45,624 nucleotides of DNA, from positions 1 through 45,624 of the forward strand of contig NZTP01000056.1 of NCBI GenBank assembly GCA_002696485.1. The letters run 5' to 3'. The stretch is from Altibacter sp. (GTDB lineage: Bacteria > Bacteroidota > Bacteroidia > Flavobacteriales > Flavobacteriaceae). The translations under genes were made by a program, and so were the position numbers. Positions 15,865 through 24,266 of the stretch are shown piece by piece (the stretch's first letter is position 1; each line of letters opens with the position of its first letter). The notes under the pieces are model-generated. The model was not told the DNA's origin. It did no database searches and saw only the letters and a list, made by a program, of their open reading frames with translations.

Positions 15865-15914
15865 AATTTTACTTAAAGTTGTGTTAATCGTTATGATAGC
15901 TAGCCTCCATTTGA

Positions 15915-15922
15915 TAATTTTG
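15915..15922 (+). promoter_or_regulatory. Putative -7 box of the first OmpA-like gene
   Basis: TAATTTTG fits TAnnTTTG and lies 35 bases before the ATG, giving a leader of about 25-30 nt. No clear TTG is seen at -33. Confidence 0.5.
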
Positions 15923-15957
15923 GGTAACAATTTAACACTTAAAAAAGAACAACAATT

Positions 15958-16812
15958 ATGAAAAAACTTTTGATATTAGCGATCTGTTCTAGTTTTGTCC
16001 TTACCTCATGTGTTTCGAAAAAGAAATATGCAGAGCTGGAAGAGAAGCAAAAAAATACGCAGGACATGCTGAACACGGCTACCGTGAAATTAAACAGCTG
16101 TTTGACCGACAAGGCAGCTTCTGATGCCAGAGCGCTTGCCCTAGAGCAACGTCTTGCCGACATGAAGAAAACGAACGAAGATCTTATTCAAAGTTCGAAA
16201 GACCTTACCATGCTTACCGCTAAAGGTGCCACAAACCTTGAGAAGTCTTTGGAAAGTCTTAAAGAAAAAGATCTAAAGATCACACGCTTGCAAGATGCAC
16301 TTAATAAGAAGGATAGTGTTACGTTGGCGTTAGTGACCAGTTTGAAACGTGAGGTAGGTATCAACGACCCGGATATTGAGATCGATGTTGAAAAAGGGGT
16401 TGTGTATATTTCGCTTTCAGACAAGGTGATCTTCAAGAGCGGAAGCTATCAAATATCTTCACGTGCCAGAGAGATTCTAGGCAAAGTTGCTAAAGTAATC
16501 AACGGCAAACCTAATTTTGAAGCGATGGTGGAGGGACACACAGATAATGTTCCTTATCGTAACGGATTGTTATTGGACAACTGGGATCTTAGTGTGAAAC
16601 GTGCTACTGCTATCGTTAGAGAACTACAAGATCTTGGTGTAAGCCCAAGTCGTCTAGTAGCCGCCGGACGTGCAGATTATGTACCGTTAGTTCCTAATGA
16701 TACTGCCGAAAACCGTTCTATTAACAGACGTACACGAATCTTGGTATTGCCTAAGATCGATCAGTTCTACGACATGATCGAGCAGGAAATGAAGACCTTG
16801 GAAGGCAAATAA
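15958..16812 (+). CDS. OmpA-family lipoprotein, copy 1
   Basis: A 284-residue lipoprotein with a signal peptide and lipobox (LTSC, cysteine near residue 18). A long coiled coil (about 22-120) leads to a C-terminal OmpA/MotB peptidoglycan-binding domain (about 150-270). This shows the usual signature: HTDNVPY, then NWDLSVKRA (the aspartate that grips diaminopimelate), and NRSINRRTRI (the partner arginine). It should anchor the outer membrane to the cell wall. A close paralog follows at 16959; the two proteins differ mainly at the N-terminus and in the last residues. It has its own promoter and terminator. Confidence 0.9.
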   Translation: MKKLLILAICSSFVLTSCVSKKKYAELEEKQKNTQDMLNTATVKLNSCLTDKAASDARALALEQRLADMKKTNEDLIQSSKDLTMLTAKGATNLEKSLESLKEKDLKITRLQDALNKKDSVTLALVTSLKREVGINDPDIEIDVEKGVVYISLSDKVIFKSGSYQISSRAREILGKVAKVINGKPNFEAMVEGHTDNVPYRNGLLLDNWDLSVKRATAIVRELQDLGVSPSRLVAAGRADYVPLVPNDTAENRSINRRTRILVLPKIDQFYDMIEQEMKTLEGK

Positions 16813-16836
16813 TATCAATTGTTTTTATAAATAAGA

Positions 16837-16866
16837 AAACCCGACAGCGTGTCGGGTTTTTTGTTT
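16837..16866 (+). terminator. Intrinsic terminator after OmpA copy 1
   Basis: AACCCGACA, a GCG loop, TGTCGGGTT followed by a T-run (TTTTTTG...). The perfect 9-bp stem is 25 bases after the stop codon. Confidence 0.9.
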
Positions 16867-16958
16867 TTTAGATACATGCCAGCCTTCATGCGTTAACTCT
16901 GTATAATTTCTTACTTTTATATATCTTCTTGAAAACAATACTAATTAAATAATGAATC

Positions 16959-17819
16959 ATGAAAAAAATAGCACTACTCCTACTTTCTGCAACTTTGTTC
17001 GCATCCTGTGTTTCGAAAAAGGAATTTGTTGAATTGGAGAACAAGTATCAAAAATCACAGGACCTATTGAACTCGACCACCGTTAAACTGAATAGCTGTC
17101 TTACCGACAAGGCAGGTTTGGAGGCGCGCGCCAATTCTTTGGAAGAACGGCTCGCCGATCTCAAAAAGACCAATGAAGATCTTATACAAAGCTCAAAAGA
17201 CCTTACCATGCTCACCGCGCAGGGTGCTTCTAACCTCGAAAAATCATTGGAAAGTTTAAAGGAAAAAGACCTCAAGATTACCAGACTTCAGGATGCCATC
17301 AGTAAAAAGGACAGTGTAACATTGGCATTGGTGACCAGTCTTAAACGAGAAGTAGGTATCAACGATCCGGATATCGAAATTAGTGTTGAAAAAGGTGTTG
17401 TCTATATCTCTATAGCCGATAAATTATTATTCAAGAGCGGTAGCTATGAGATCTCCGCACGAGCCAATGAAATTCTGGCAAAAGTAGCCACAGTGATCAA
17501 AGGGAAGCCAAATTTTGAAGCCATGGTGGAAGGACACACCGATGACGTACCCTATAAGAACGGCTTGCTCTTAGATAATTGGGATTTAAGTGTAAAGAGA
17601 GCGACAGCTGTAGTACGTGCGCTTCAGGCGCAAGGGATCGATCCAGGCCGATTGGTAGCAGCAGGGCGTGGTGAGTATGTTCCTTTGGTTCCAAATGATA
17701 CTGCTGAAAATCGTGCCACCAACAGACGTACCCGTATCTTGGTCCTACCAAAGATCGATCAGTTCTACCAAATGATCGAAGAGGAAATGAAAACACTTTC
17801 CGAAGAAGAAAAAAAATAA
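16959..17819 (+). CDS. OmpA-family lipoprotein, copy 2 (tandem paralog)
   Basis: A 286-residue paralog of the gene before it, from a tandem duplication. Lipobox FASC near residue 16, then coiled coil, then the OmpA/MotB domain with HTDDVPY, NWDLSVKRATAVVRALQ and NRATNRRTRI. By eye about four residues in five match copy 1; in the middle (KKDSVTLALVTSLKREVGI) long runs are identical. Changes include DNVPY to DDVPY and a charged C-terminal tail (SEEEKK). Likely also an outer-membrane-to-peptidoglycan anchor, with possible dosage or condition-specific use. The upstream terminator separates it from copy 1, so it needs its own promoter in 16867-16958, where only weak matches are seen. Confidence 0.9.
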   Translation: MKKIALLLLSATLFASCVSKKEFVELENKYQKSQDLLNSTTVKLNSCLTDKAGLEARANSLEERLADLKKTNEDLIQSSKDLTMLTAQGASNLEKSLESLKEKDLKITRLQDAISKKDSVTLALVTSLKREVGINDPDIEISVEKGVVYISIADKLLFKSGSYEISARANEILAKVATVIKGKPNFEAMVEGHTDDVPYKNGLLLDNWDLSVKRATAVVRALQAQGIDPGRLVAAGRGEYVPLVPNDTAENRATNRRTRILVLPKIDQFYQMIEEEMKTLSEEEKK

Positions 17820-17849
17820 GGCTGAAACGTTTATCCAAACGCGATGCTG

Positions 17850-17863
17850 GTCGGGTTTTTTGT
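17850..17863 (+). terminator. Decayed copy of the OmpA terminator
   Basis: After copy 2 the sequence GTCGGGTTTTTTGT repeats the right arm and T-run of the copy 1 terminator (16851-16864), but the left arm (CGCGATGCTG before it) no longer pairs well. It looks like a duplicated terminator that lost its stem. Whether it still works is doubtful. Confidence 0.45.
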
Positions 17864-17876
17864 ACAATTAATTGCC

Positions 17877-17884
17877 TATCTTTA
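17877..17884 (+). promoter_or_regulatory. Putative -7 box of the DinB-family gene
   Basis: TATCTTTA fits the TAnnTTT(G/A) pattern and lies 63 bases before the ATG. A T-rich sequence is present at about -33. Confidence 0.35.
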
Positions 17885-17947
17885 GATTATTGTACCACAT
17901 TCAAATACATCGTATCATATATTTAAAAACACGTTAAAACATACCTC

Positions 17948-18553
17948 ATGAAAAAGTTCTTTTTACCCGTGGTAGCGCTATTGCTACTTAGCTTTACTGC
18001 TTCGGAAAATAAACTCACCGAAGCCGAAAGAGATTTTGCCATCTTTGAACTTAATAAGTCTCGCGAGCTGTTGCTTACGGCAGTGGATGGCCTTTCCGAA
18101 GCACAACTCAACTACAAGAGCAGTCCCGAAAGTTGGTCCATAGCCGAGTGCGTTGAGCATATCGCCATCTCTGAAAACAATATCTTCGGAATGATGCAAG
18201 GGAATTTGAAGTCGGAAGCCGATGCTTCAAGACGATCGGAAGTTAAGATGAACGATGAGCAAGTGCTCAAAGTGATCACAGACCGAAGTAATAAGGTCAA
18301 AACGCAGGAGCCCTTTGAGCCCACCGGTAAATTTGGTTCTTTTGAGAAGACGCTTAAAAATTTCAAGGAAAAGAGAGCCGATAATATGAAATATGTCCTG
18401 AATACCGAAGACGATCTTCGCAACCGTTACGCCGTTCTTCCCTTTGGAACGCTCGATCTGTACCAAGTCATTCTCTTCATGTCCGGTCACACCGAACGAC
18501 ATGTGCTTCAAATTCAGGAGATCATGGAGGATACAGACTTTCCGAAGGAATGA
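17948..18553 (+). CDS. Exported DinB-family protein
   Basis: A 201-residue DinB_2-like four-helix protein with an N-terminal hydrophobic signal (MKKFFLPVVALLLLSFTAS). Typical family motifs are SPESWSIAECVEHIAISEN, with the first metal histidine, and SGHTERHVLQIQEIM, with two more. The family includes bacillithiol- or other thiol-dependent metalloenzymes and many uncharacterised members. Most DinB-fold proteins are cytoplasmic, so the export signal is unusual; Bacteroidota do have such exported members. Substrate unknown. A terminator follows 24 bases after the stop codon. Confidence 0.85.
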   Translation: MKKFFLPVVALLLLSFTASENKLTEAERDFAIFELNKSRELLLTAVDGLSEAQLNYKSSPESWSIAECVEHIAISENNIFGMMQGNLKSEADASRRSEVKMNDEQVLKVITDRSNKVKTQEPFEPTGKFGSFEKTLKNFKEKRADNMKYVLNTEDDLRNRYAVLPFGTLDLYQVILFMSGHTERHVLQIQEIMEDTDFPKE

Positions 18554-18577
18554 CCAACAAAATGATTTTATAAATAG

Positions 18578-18609
18578 AAGAACTCCGCATATCCCGGAGT
18601 TCTTTTTTT
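18578..18609 (+). terminator. Intrinsic terminator after the DinB-family gene
   Basis: AAGAACTCCG, a short loop, CGGAGTTCTT and then a T-run: a perfect 10-bp stem. It ends just before the SnoaL-like gene at 18629. Confidence 0.9.
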
Positions 18610-18628
18610 ATGTATTTTGTATAGAAAT

Positions 18629-19117
18629 ATGGCATCTTCAGAAAACATCATTGAGAAATTTTACGAGGCGTTCGCCAATCTCGATGCAGAACGTATGATC
18701 GAGTGGTATCACACCGATATTACTTTCGAAGATCCCGCTTTTGGCATTCTAAAGGGGAACCAAGCACGCAACATGTGGCGAATGCTATGTGAGTCACAGA
18801 AAGGAAACGATTTTACGGTACAGGCTTCCAACATTGAATTTAATGAGACCCAAGGCAAAGCGCGTTGGGAAGCGTATTATACGTTTTCAAAAACCGGGCG
18901 ACGTGTCCACAATATCATCCATGCCGAATTTCAATTTAAGGACGGAAAGATCATCAATCATATTGACCGCTTCAATTTATACCGCTGGGCAAAGCAATCC
19001 ATGGGTTTTAAAGGTTTTTTGGTAGGTTGGACCGCCTTTTTCAGAAAAAAACTGAACAAACAGGTACGTCACTTTCTATCAGAATTTGAAAAAAAACAGC
19101 CAAGAGAAAATTCCTGA
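18629..19117 (+). CDS. SnoaL-like / nuclear transport factor 2 family protein
   Basis: A 162-residue protein with a SnoaL-like (NTF2 fold) domain at about 5-115. Family pattern: EKFYEAFANLDAERMIEWYHTDITFEDPAFG at the start, later HAEFQFKDGKIINHIDRFNLYRWA. Members include polyketide cyclases, ketosteroid isomerases and unknown binding proteins; the catalytic set cannot be assigned here. The last 40 residues are basic (GFKGFLVGWTAFFRKKLNK) and may touch the membrane or nucleic acid. ATG 18629 fits better than the in-frame ATG at 18617, which adds only MYRN and lies directly after the terminator. Confidence 0.82.
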   Translation: MASSENIIEKFYEAFANLDAERMIEWYHTDITFEDPAFGILKGNQARNMWRMLCESQKGNDFTVQASNIEFNETQGKARWEAYYTFSKTGRRVHNIIHAEFQFKDGKIINHIDRFNLYRWAKQSMGFKGFLVGWTAFFRKKLNKQVRHFLSEFEKKQPRENS

Positions 19118-19128
19118 CCGCGTTGTCA

Positions 19129-19965
19129 TTACGATTTCATGAAGTTGATCATAATCTTATTAACCAACTCTGTATGTGTAAAGACACAACCGTGTGGTGC
19201 CCCATCGATTACTTGTAACGCACTGTTAGGCACTAGCTCATGCCCTTGTTGAGATGTAGGTCCCATAGGGACGATCTCATCAGCATCTCCGTGAATAAAT
19301 AGCGTAGGGACGTCGATCTTTTTCAAATCTTCTCGTAGATCGGTCTTGCCAAAGGCATCGATACAGTCTAACGTGGCCTTTGGAGAGGCTCCGGCAGCGA
19401 TACCCCAGTTGTAATGCAGCTGACTGCTACTCACTTTGTCCTTATTATCATCGTAGTTAAAGAAATCCTTTCCGAAATCCTCCAAGAAACCGAGTCGGTC
19501 CTTTTTGATCCCTTCTTTAAATTCTTCAAATGTTTCCGCCGGTACCCCTTCGGGATTGTCGTCGGTCTTCAGCATAAAGGGTGCAATGGAACTGATAAAA
19601 ATCAATTTTGATAGTTTTGCAGTTCCATATTTTCCTACGTAGCGTCCTAATTCACCGCCTCCCATAGAGAAACCAATTAAAATGATGTCTTCCAATTGTA
19701 ATGAGGTAATGAGGTTGTCAAGGTCACCCGCCATGGTATCGTAATCGTATCCGTCCCACGGCCTGTCGCTACTGCCAAAGCCTCTTCGGTCGTAACTTAT
19801 ACATCGAAAACCGGCCTCCACAATTGCTTGCTTTTGATATTCCCACATGGCTTGACTCAAGGGCCAACCGTGAATTAATATAACCGGTTGTCCGGCACCG
19901 TAATCCTCGTAGTAGAGATTGATATGGTCGTTGTGCTCTTTTGATGTAGTTTTAAGGTATCCCAT
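19129..19965 (-). CDS. Alpha/beta hydrolase (non-heme chloroperoxidase / esterase type)
   Basis: A 278-residue alpha/beta hydrolase close to the cofactor-free haloperoxidase and arylesterase group. The nucleophile is S100 in GFSMGGG, the acid is the aspartate in FIHGDADEIVP, and the base is the histidine in GAPHGCVF. The oxyanion-hole segment is HGWPLSQ. No signal peptide, so cytoplasmic. Substrate cannot be told; in vitro such enzymes hydrolyse small esters and can form peracids. It ends 11 bases from the opposing SnoaL gene, which leaves no room for a terminator. Confidence 0.88.
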   Translation of the reverse strand: MGYLKTTSKEHNDHINLYYEDYGAGQPVILIHGWPLSQAMWEYQKQAIVEAGFRCISYDRRGFGSSDRPWDGYDYDTMAGDLDNLITSLQLEDIILIGFSMGGGELGRYVGKYGTAKLSKLIFISSIAPFMLKTDDNPEGVPAETFEEFKEGIKKDRLGFLEDFGKDFFNYDDNKDKVSSSQLHYNWGIAAGASPKATLDCIDAFGKTDLREDLKKIDVPTLFIHGDADEIVPMGPTSQQGHELVPNSALQVIDGAPHGCVFTHTELVNKIMINFMKS

Positions 19966-20061
19966 TATGCTATAATTTTACATTAAAATACCAAACTTCT
20001 CACGCTATAAAAATTTCTAAGGTGTGTTTACCATAAGTTTAACGGGGGTTGTTAAAAGAAA

Positions 20062-20679
20062 CTAAATCTCCAGACTTCCCTTTCCCTCCCGAATTAGAAC
20101 GGGTTGATCTCCTGTGAGATCGATAACCGTGGAAGCAATATTACCCCCATACCCACCATCGACTACCACATCGACCAGGTGTTCCCATTTTTCGAAGATA
20201 AGCTCGGGGTCGGTGGTGTATTCTATAACTTCATCATCATCCTTGATGGATGTAGAAATAATTGGGTTCCCCAACGCGTGCACGATCGCTTGGACAATGG
20301 AATTTGCAGGAACCCGAATACCCACCTCCTTCTTTTTCTTAAATACGGTGGGAAGGTTATTGTTTCCTGGCAGAATAAAGGTATACGGTCCGGGAAGTGC
20401 ACGTTTTAATATTTTGAAGGTGGGGCTGTCAATCTGTTTTACGTAGTCGGATAGATTACTCAGGTCTTCACAAACAAAAGAGAAATTAGCTTTCTCTAGT
20501 TTCACGCCTTTCAATTGAGCAACACGCTCTAAGGCTCGGTTGTTCATGATGTCGCAGCCTAAGGCGTAAACGGTATCACTGGGATAGATCACTAAACCTC
20601 CATTGCGAATGATATCGACTACTTTCTTTACATCCTTCGGATTAGGGTTCTCTTCGTAGATTTTAATAAACTCAGCCAT
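20062..20679 (-). CDS. Threonylcarbamoyladenylate synthase-superfamily protein, YciO-like
   Basis: A 205-residue YrdC-fold protein (Sua5/YciO/YrdC superfamily). The superfamily makes threonylcarbamoyl-AMP for the t6A37 tRNA modification. Motifs: YPSDTVYALGCDI, KRALPGPYTFIL, GIRVPANSIVQAI, STVIDLTGD. The details look more like YciO than TsaC: PGPYTFIL and STSIKDDDE, where TsaC has a SAN-type motif. So an annotation as L-threonylcarbamoyladenylate synthase is the usual one, but activity may be weak or another role may apply. A good promoter lies upstream at 20704-20734. Confidence 0.88.
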   Translation of the reverse strand: MAEFIKIYEENPNPKDVKKVVDIIRNGGLVIYPSDTVYALGCDIMNNRALERVAQLKGVKLEKANFSFVCEDLSNLSDYVKQIDSPTFKILKRALPGPYTFILPGNNNLPTVFKKKKEVGIRVPANSIVQAIVHALGNPIISTSIKDDDEVIEYTTDPELIFEKWEHLVDVVVDGGYGGNIASTVIDLTGDQPVLIREGKGSLEI

Positions 20680-20703
20680 AGTAAAACAAATTTGATCGAT
20701 TGT

Positions 20704-20734
20704 TAAAGATACCTCTTTACGGAAGAAAAGTCAA
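20704..20734 (-). promoter_or_regulatory. Promoter of the YciO/TsaC-like gene (TTG-N20-TATCTTTA)
   Basis: On the minus strand TTG (20732-20734), 20 bases, TATCTTTA (20704-20711). Start of transcription would be near 20699, about 20 nt before the ATG at 20677-20679. Spacing and sequence fit the Bacteroidota consensus apart from A for G at the end of the -7 box. Confidence 0.55.
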
Positions 20735-20741
20735 TAAATTC

Positions 20742-20954
20742 TTAGTCCCTTCGTTTTACTTCACTTTCTAGTTTCAGCACTTCGGTTCCATCTTCTTGCT
20801 CAATAAGCAAGGCTTTATCTCCCGAGGTTCCTTCTCGCGTTACTTCGGTACCTGAAAGCGTTCTACTTACCTTGTTGGTAAATGTCTCCTTGACGACGCC
20901 TTGGGCTGTCCCCTGTCCCCATTTCCATTGGATCTTTGTTCCTTTTCGTATCAT
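20742..20954 (-). CDS. DUF2945 family protein (HVA1-type TUDOR-like)
   Basis: A 70-residue protein of the DUF2945 (hypervirulence-associated TUDOR-domain) family. Typical features are the start KGTKIQWKWGQGTAQGVVKE, a lysine-rich and threonine-rich middle, and the end LIEQEDGTEVLKLESEVKRR, where acidic and basic residues alternate. Size and pattern match the family. Members are small and of unknown biochemical role. It lies 62 bases before the YciO-like gene on the same strand, but that gene has its own promoter. A short inverted repeat (CCTAA, six bases, TTAGG at 20984-20999) lies upstream. Confidence 0.82.
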   Translation of the reverse strand: MIRKGTKIQWKWGQGTAQGVVKETFTNKVSRTLSGTEVTREGTSGDKALLIEQEDGTEVLKLESEVKRRD

Positions 20955-21063
20955 TGCTGCTTTTTTATTTAAAAATAAGGCTTCCTAAATAAAATTAGGT
21001 CTTTCTAACGATTCCTTAACATAAAAAATCCTTTTATGCGTTAAGGAGTTTAAACACATCTCA

Positions 21064-21951
21064 ATGAAACTGCTTCATTTCCTATTCATCCCTATCTTGG
21101 CAATCTCTTTTGTAAGCGTTTCCTGTTCTTCGGAAGCAGACCCGAACGGACTCCAAGAAGAACAGCCGTTACTTGCTAAAACCGAATTGAATGTACCTTA
21201 TGGACCGTCTTCACAGCAAGTCTATGACTTGTACCTCCCCGAAGGACGATCTTCGGAATCAACAAAAGTACTTGTATTGGTGCATGGCGGCGGCTGGACG
21301 GGCGGAGACAAAGCCGATATGCAAAATTTTGTGACCCTCCTGCAACAAGAGCATCCGGATCATGCCATTGTCAATATGAACTATGTGCTGGCCACCCTTG
21401 CTACACCCGCTTTTCCTCATCAGTTTCTAGATATCAAAAGAGTGTTAGAAAAACTAACTGCCGAAAATGAGATCTTGCAGATACAACCAACATTTGGTTT
21501 GATAGGCACCAGCGCCGGAGCCCACTTGGCATTGCAGTACGATTATGTGTACGACACCAACGATCAAGTAAAATTTGTTGCGGATATCGTAGGTCCAACA
21601 GATTTTACAGATCCTTTTTATGCGAACGATCCTAACTTTCAGTTTGCCTTGGATGCCTTGGTTGACGAGAGTGCATATCCGACGGGGACCCATTATGCCC
21701 AAGCCGTTAGCCCGGTCTTCCATGTTAGTAGCGATAGTAGTCCTTCTATCTTATTTTATGGAACCACAGACCCTCTTGTGCCCCTTACTAACGGAGAAAG
21801 ACTTCAACAAGCATTGAGCCAACATGATGTAACCAACAGTTTTACTGTATATGAGGGTGGTCATGGGGATGATTGGAGTGCAGCGAGTATCGCCGACCTG
21901 CAATCCCAGTTATCAGCATTTATAAATGTGCATTTAGATGTTCAGGATTAA
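21064..21951 (+). CDS. Lipoprotein alpha/beta hydrolase (esterase, BD-FAE/lipase-like)
   Basis: A 295-residue lipoprotein with lipobox SVSC near residue 21. The alpha/beta hydrolase core has the HGGGW oxyanion-hole motif of the hormone-sensitive-lipase/BD-FAE clan (LVHGGGWTGGDK), the nucleophile in GTSAGAH, the acid in YGTTDPLVP and the base in EGGHGDDW. It should act on carboxyl esters at the cell surface or in the periplasm; some relatives are feruloyl or acetyl-xylan esterases, but no sugar genes are near. Its last codons overlap the uvrD gene on the opposite strand by four bases. Confidence 0.88.
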   Translation: MKLLHFLFIPILAISFVSVSCSSEADPNGLQEEQPLLAKTELNVPYGPSSQQVYDLYLPEGRSSESTKVLVLVHGGGWTGGDKADMQNFVTLLQQEHPDHAIVNMNYVLATLATPAFPHQFLDIKRVLEKLTAENEILQIQPTFGLIGTSAGAHLALQYDYVYDTNDQVKFVADIVGPTDFTDPFYANDPNFQFALDALVDESAYPTGTHYAQAVSPVFHVSSDSSPSILFYGTTDPLVPLTNGERLQQALSQHDVTNSFTVYEGGHGDDWSAASIADLQSQLSAFINVHLDVQD

Positions 21952-24266
21952 TCCAACACATTCAGTTTGGCGAATCGAAGTAATAGTTTTTTAAGTCCGC
22001 CATTCTCAAATTGGATCTCTGCTTTGGTATCGGCACCCACCCCTTCGATCTTTAAGATCTTTCCTTTTCCGAAGCGCACATGCTCAACGTTCGTTCCTTC
22101 GCTTAGATTAGCGTCCTTGGCGTTGAAGTTCTTATCGGTATCACTGCTTACAGGTTTTAATCGGCGTAATTTTCGCAATTGATCTTGCGTAGGTCCCTTG
22201 GGAGGACTTCCTGCTGCAGGCTTTTGGAGCCGTAATTTACTTTTATCTACCTCGCCAAAAATATCGGCATCCACGAGTGGTTTGTATCGCTGCTCTGTGA
22301 CCGGTGTAAGATAATGCAGGTAGTCTCCTTCTATTTCTTCAATAAAGCGGCTGGGTTCAGCATCGATCAATTTTCCCCAGCGATAACGTGATTGGGTATA
22401 AGTAAGATACGCCTGTTTTTCGGCACGTGTCAAAGCTACGTAAAATAGACGTCGTTCTTCTTCCAATTCACTGCGTGTATTCATACTCATGGCGCTGGGG
22501 AACAGATCTTCCTCCATACCCACGATATACACATACGGAAACTCCAGCCCCTTGGCCAAATGAACGGTCATAAGTGCGACACGATCCTCATCGCCTTTTT
22601 CATTGTCAAGATCTGTTGCCAAGGCAACGTCTTCCAGAAACTCAGCAAGCGATCCGGTGGTGTCGGCCAGTTCTTTTTGCTCTTCCACAAAATCGCGCAT
22701 CCCGTTCAGCAACTCTTCAATATTCTCGATACGGGCGATCCCTTCCGGAGTTCCATCCTTCTTTAACTCCTGTAACAATCCTGTTTTTTTGGTAACGTGT
22801 TCTGCGATCTGAAAGGCATCGTAACTGGCATTCAGTATCTGAAAACTTTTGATCATAGTAACAAAATCTTCTAGTTTAGCCTTTGTACCGCTGTTGATCT
22901 TCAGATCGATCTTATCTATATGCTCCATAACCTCGAACATAGAGCGGTCGTAATGATTGGCAGCTACGATCAACCGGTCGATAGTGGTCTGACCAATACC
23001 CCGAGCCGGATAATTGATCACACGTTTGATCGCTTCTTCATCCTTCGGATTTAGGATAAGGCGTAAATAGGCGATCACATCTTTGATCTCCTTACGCTGA
23101 TAGAAACTGAGTCCGCCGTAAATACGATAGGGAATATCTTTCTTCCGAAGCGCATCTTCCATTGCTCTCGACTGGGCATTGGTGCGATATAAAATGGCAA
23201 AATCACCGTTCTTTAACTGGTTGTTCATTTTATTCTCGAAGATGGAACTCGCGACAAAGCGTCCCTCGTCCCCATCGGTCATGGTACGATTTACCAATAT
23301 CTTGTTCCCTTCATCGTTGGCGGTCCACACCACCTTCTCCAATCGTGTCTTGTTCTTTTCTATGATGCTATTAGCCGCATTGACAATATTCTTGGTCGAT
23401 CGATAATTCTGTTCTAGGCGAAAGACCTTCACATCGTCATAATCTTTCTGAAAGTTTAGAATGTTATTGATATTAGCTCCGCGAAACGCATAGATACTTT
23501 GCGCATCATCCCCTACCACACAAATATTTTGAAAACGGTCACTCAAAGCGCGCACAATGAGATACTGACTGTGATTGGTATCTTGGTACTCATCCACAAG
23601 GATATACCGAAATCGGTTTTGATATTTTGAAAGCACATCGGGAAAGCGAGTAAGCAGTTCGTTGGTCTTCAGTAGAAGATCGTCAAAATCCATTGCGCCG
23701 GCCTTAAAACACTTATCGACATACGCTTTATACACATCCCCTAATCTAGGGATCTTCGCCATGGCATCGGCTTCCATCAATTCCGGATTGTTGAAATAGG
23801 CTTTGACTGTAATAAGACTGTTCTTGTACGAAGAGATACGCGAATAGACCTGTTTGTATTTATAGATATCTTTATCCAAGTTCATATCCTTAATCACGGC
23901 CCGAATCACGCTGTGCGAATCTTGCGTATCGTAGATTGTAAAATTAGAGGGATACCCTAGTTTATCGGCTTCAAAACGCAGAATCTTAGCAAAAATACTG
24001 TGGAAGGTGCCCATCCATAGATTCTTGGCCTCGCTGTTCCCGACGATCTGGGCGATACGCTTCTTCATCTCACGAGCGGCTTTGTTGGTAAAGGTAAGCG
24101 CCAAAATATTGAAAGGATCCACTCCTTGCGACATCAAATACGCGATGCGGTAGGTCAAAACACGTGTTTTTCCCGATCCTGCACCCGCGATCACGATCAT
24201 AGCCCCATCCTTTTGTAAAACAGGAGCGCGCTGTGCCTCATTGAGTTGTTCTAAATATTGCTGCAA
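21948..24266 (-). CDS. ATP-dependent DNA helicase UvrD/PcrA (superfamily 1)
   Basis: A SF1A helicase, about 770-800 residues, unwinding DNA 3' to 5' in repair and at replication blocks. Motifs: Walker A AGAGSGKT, Walker B DEYQDTNH, VGDDAQSIYAFRGA (III), EQNYRST, TVHLAKGLEFPYV (V) and VALTRAEKQAYL (VI). The C-terminal part (about last 130 residues, with VEHVRFGKGKILKIEG) is the tudor-like PcrA tail. The start is unclear. An in-frame ATG at 24354-24356 would add 30 unusual residues across a promoter-like TATTTTTC. I prefer TTG at 24264-24266, which gives LQQYLEQLNEAQRAPV, the usual N-terminus. The 3' end overlaps the esterase gene by four bases. Confidence 0.92.
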   Translation of the reverse strand: MQQYLEQLNEAQRAPVLQKDGAMIVIAGAGSGKTRVLTYRIAYLMSQGVDPFNILALTFTNKAAREMKKRIAQIVGNSEAKNLWMGTFHSIFAKILRFEADKLGYPSNFTIYDTQDSHSVIRAVIKDMNLDKDIYKYKQVYSRISSYKNSLITVKAYFNNPELMEADAMAKIPRLGDVYKAYVDKCFKAGAMDFDDLLLKTNELLTRFPDVLSKYQNRFRYILVDEYQDTNHSQYLIVRALSDRFQNICVVGDDAQSIYAFRGANINNILNFQKDYDDVKVFRLEQNYRSTKNIVNAANSIIEKNKTRLEKVVWTANDEGNKILVNRTMTDGDEGRFVASSIFENKMNNQLKNGDFAILYRTNAQSRAMEDALRKKDIPYRIYGGLSFYQRKEIKDVIAYLRLILNPKDEEAIKRVINYPARGIGQTTIDRLIVAANHYDRSMFEVMEHIDKIDLKINSGTKAKLEDFVTMIKSFQILNASYDAFQIAEHVTKKTGLLQELKKDGTPEGIARIENIEELLNGMRDFVEEQKELADTTGSLAEFLEDVALATDLDNEKGDEDRVALMTVHLAKGLEFPYVYIVGMEEDLFPSAMSMNTRSELEEERRLFYVALTRAEKQAYLTYTQSRYRWGKLIDAEPSRFIEEIEGDYLHYLTPVTEQRYKPLVDADIFGEVDKSKLRLQKPAAGSPPKGPTQDQLRKLRRLKPVSSDTDKNFNAKDANLSEGTNVEHVRFGKGKILKIEGVGADTKAEIQFENGGLKKLLLRFAKLNVLD

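Noticed and set aside
20984-20999. Inverted repeat CCTAA, six bases, TTAGG upstream of the DUF2945 gene
   Set aside because: Five-base arms in AT-rich sequence arise easily by chance, and no second copy was seen. Noted only in the gene entry.
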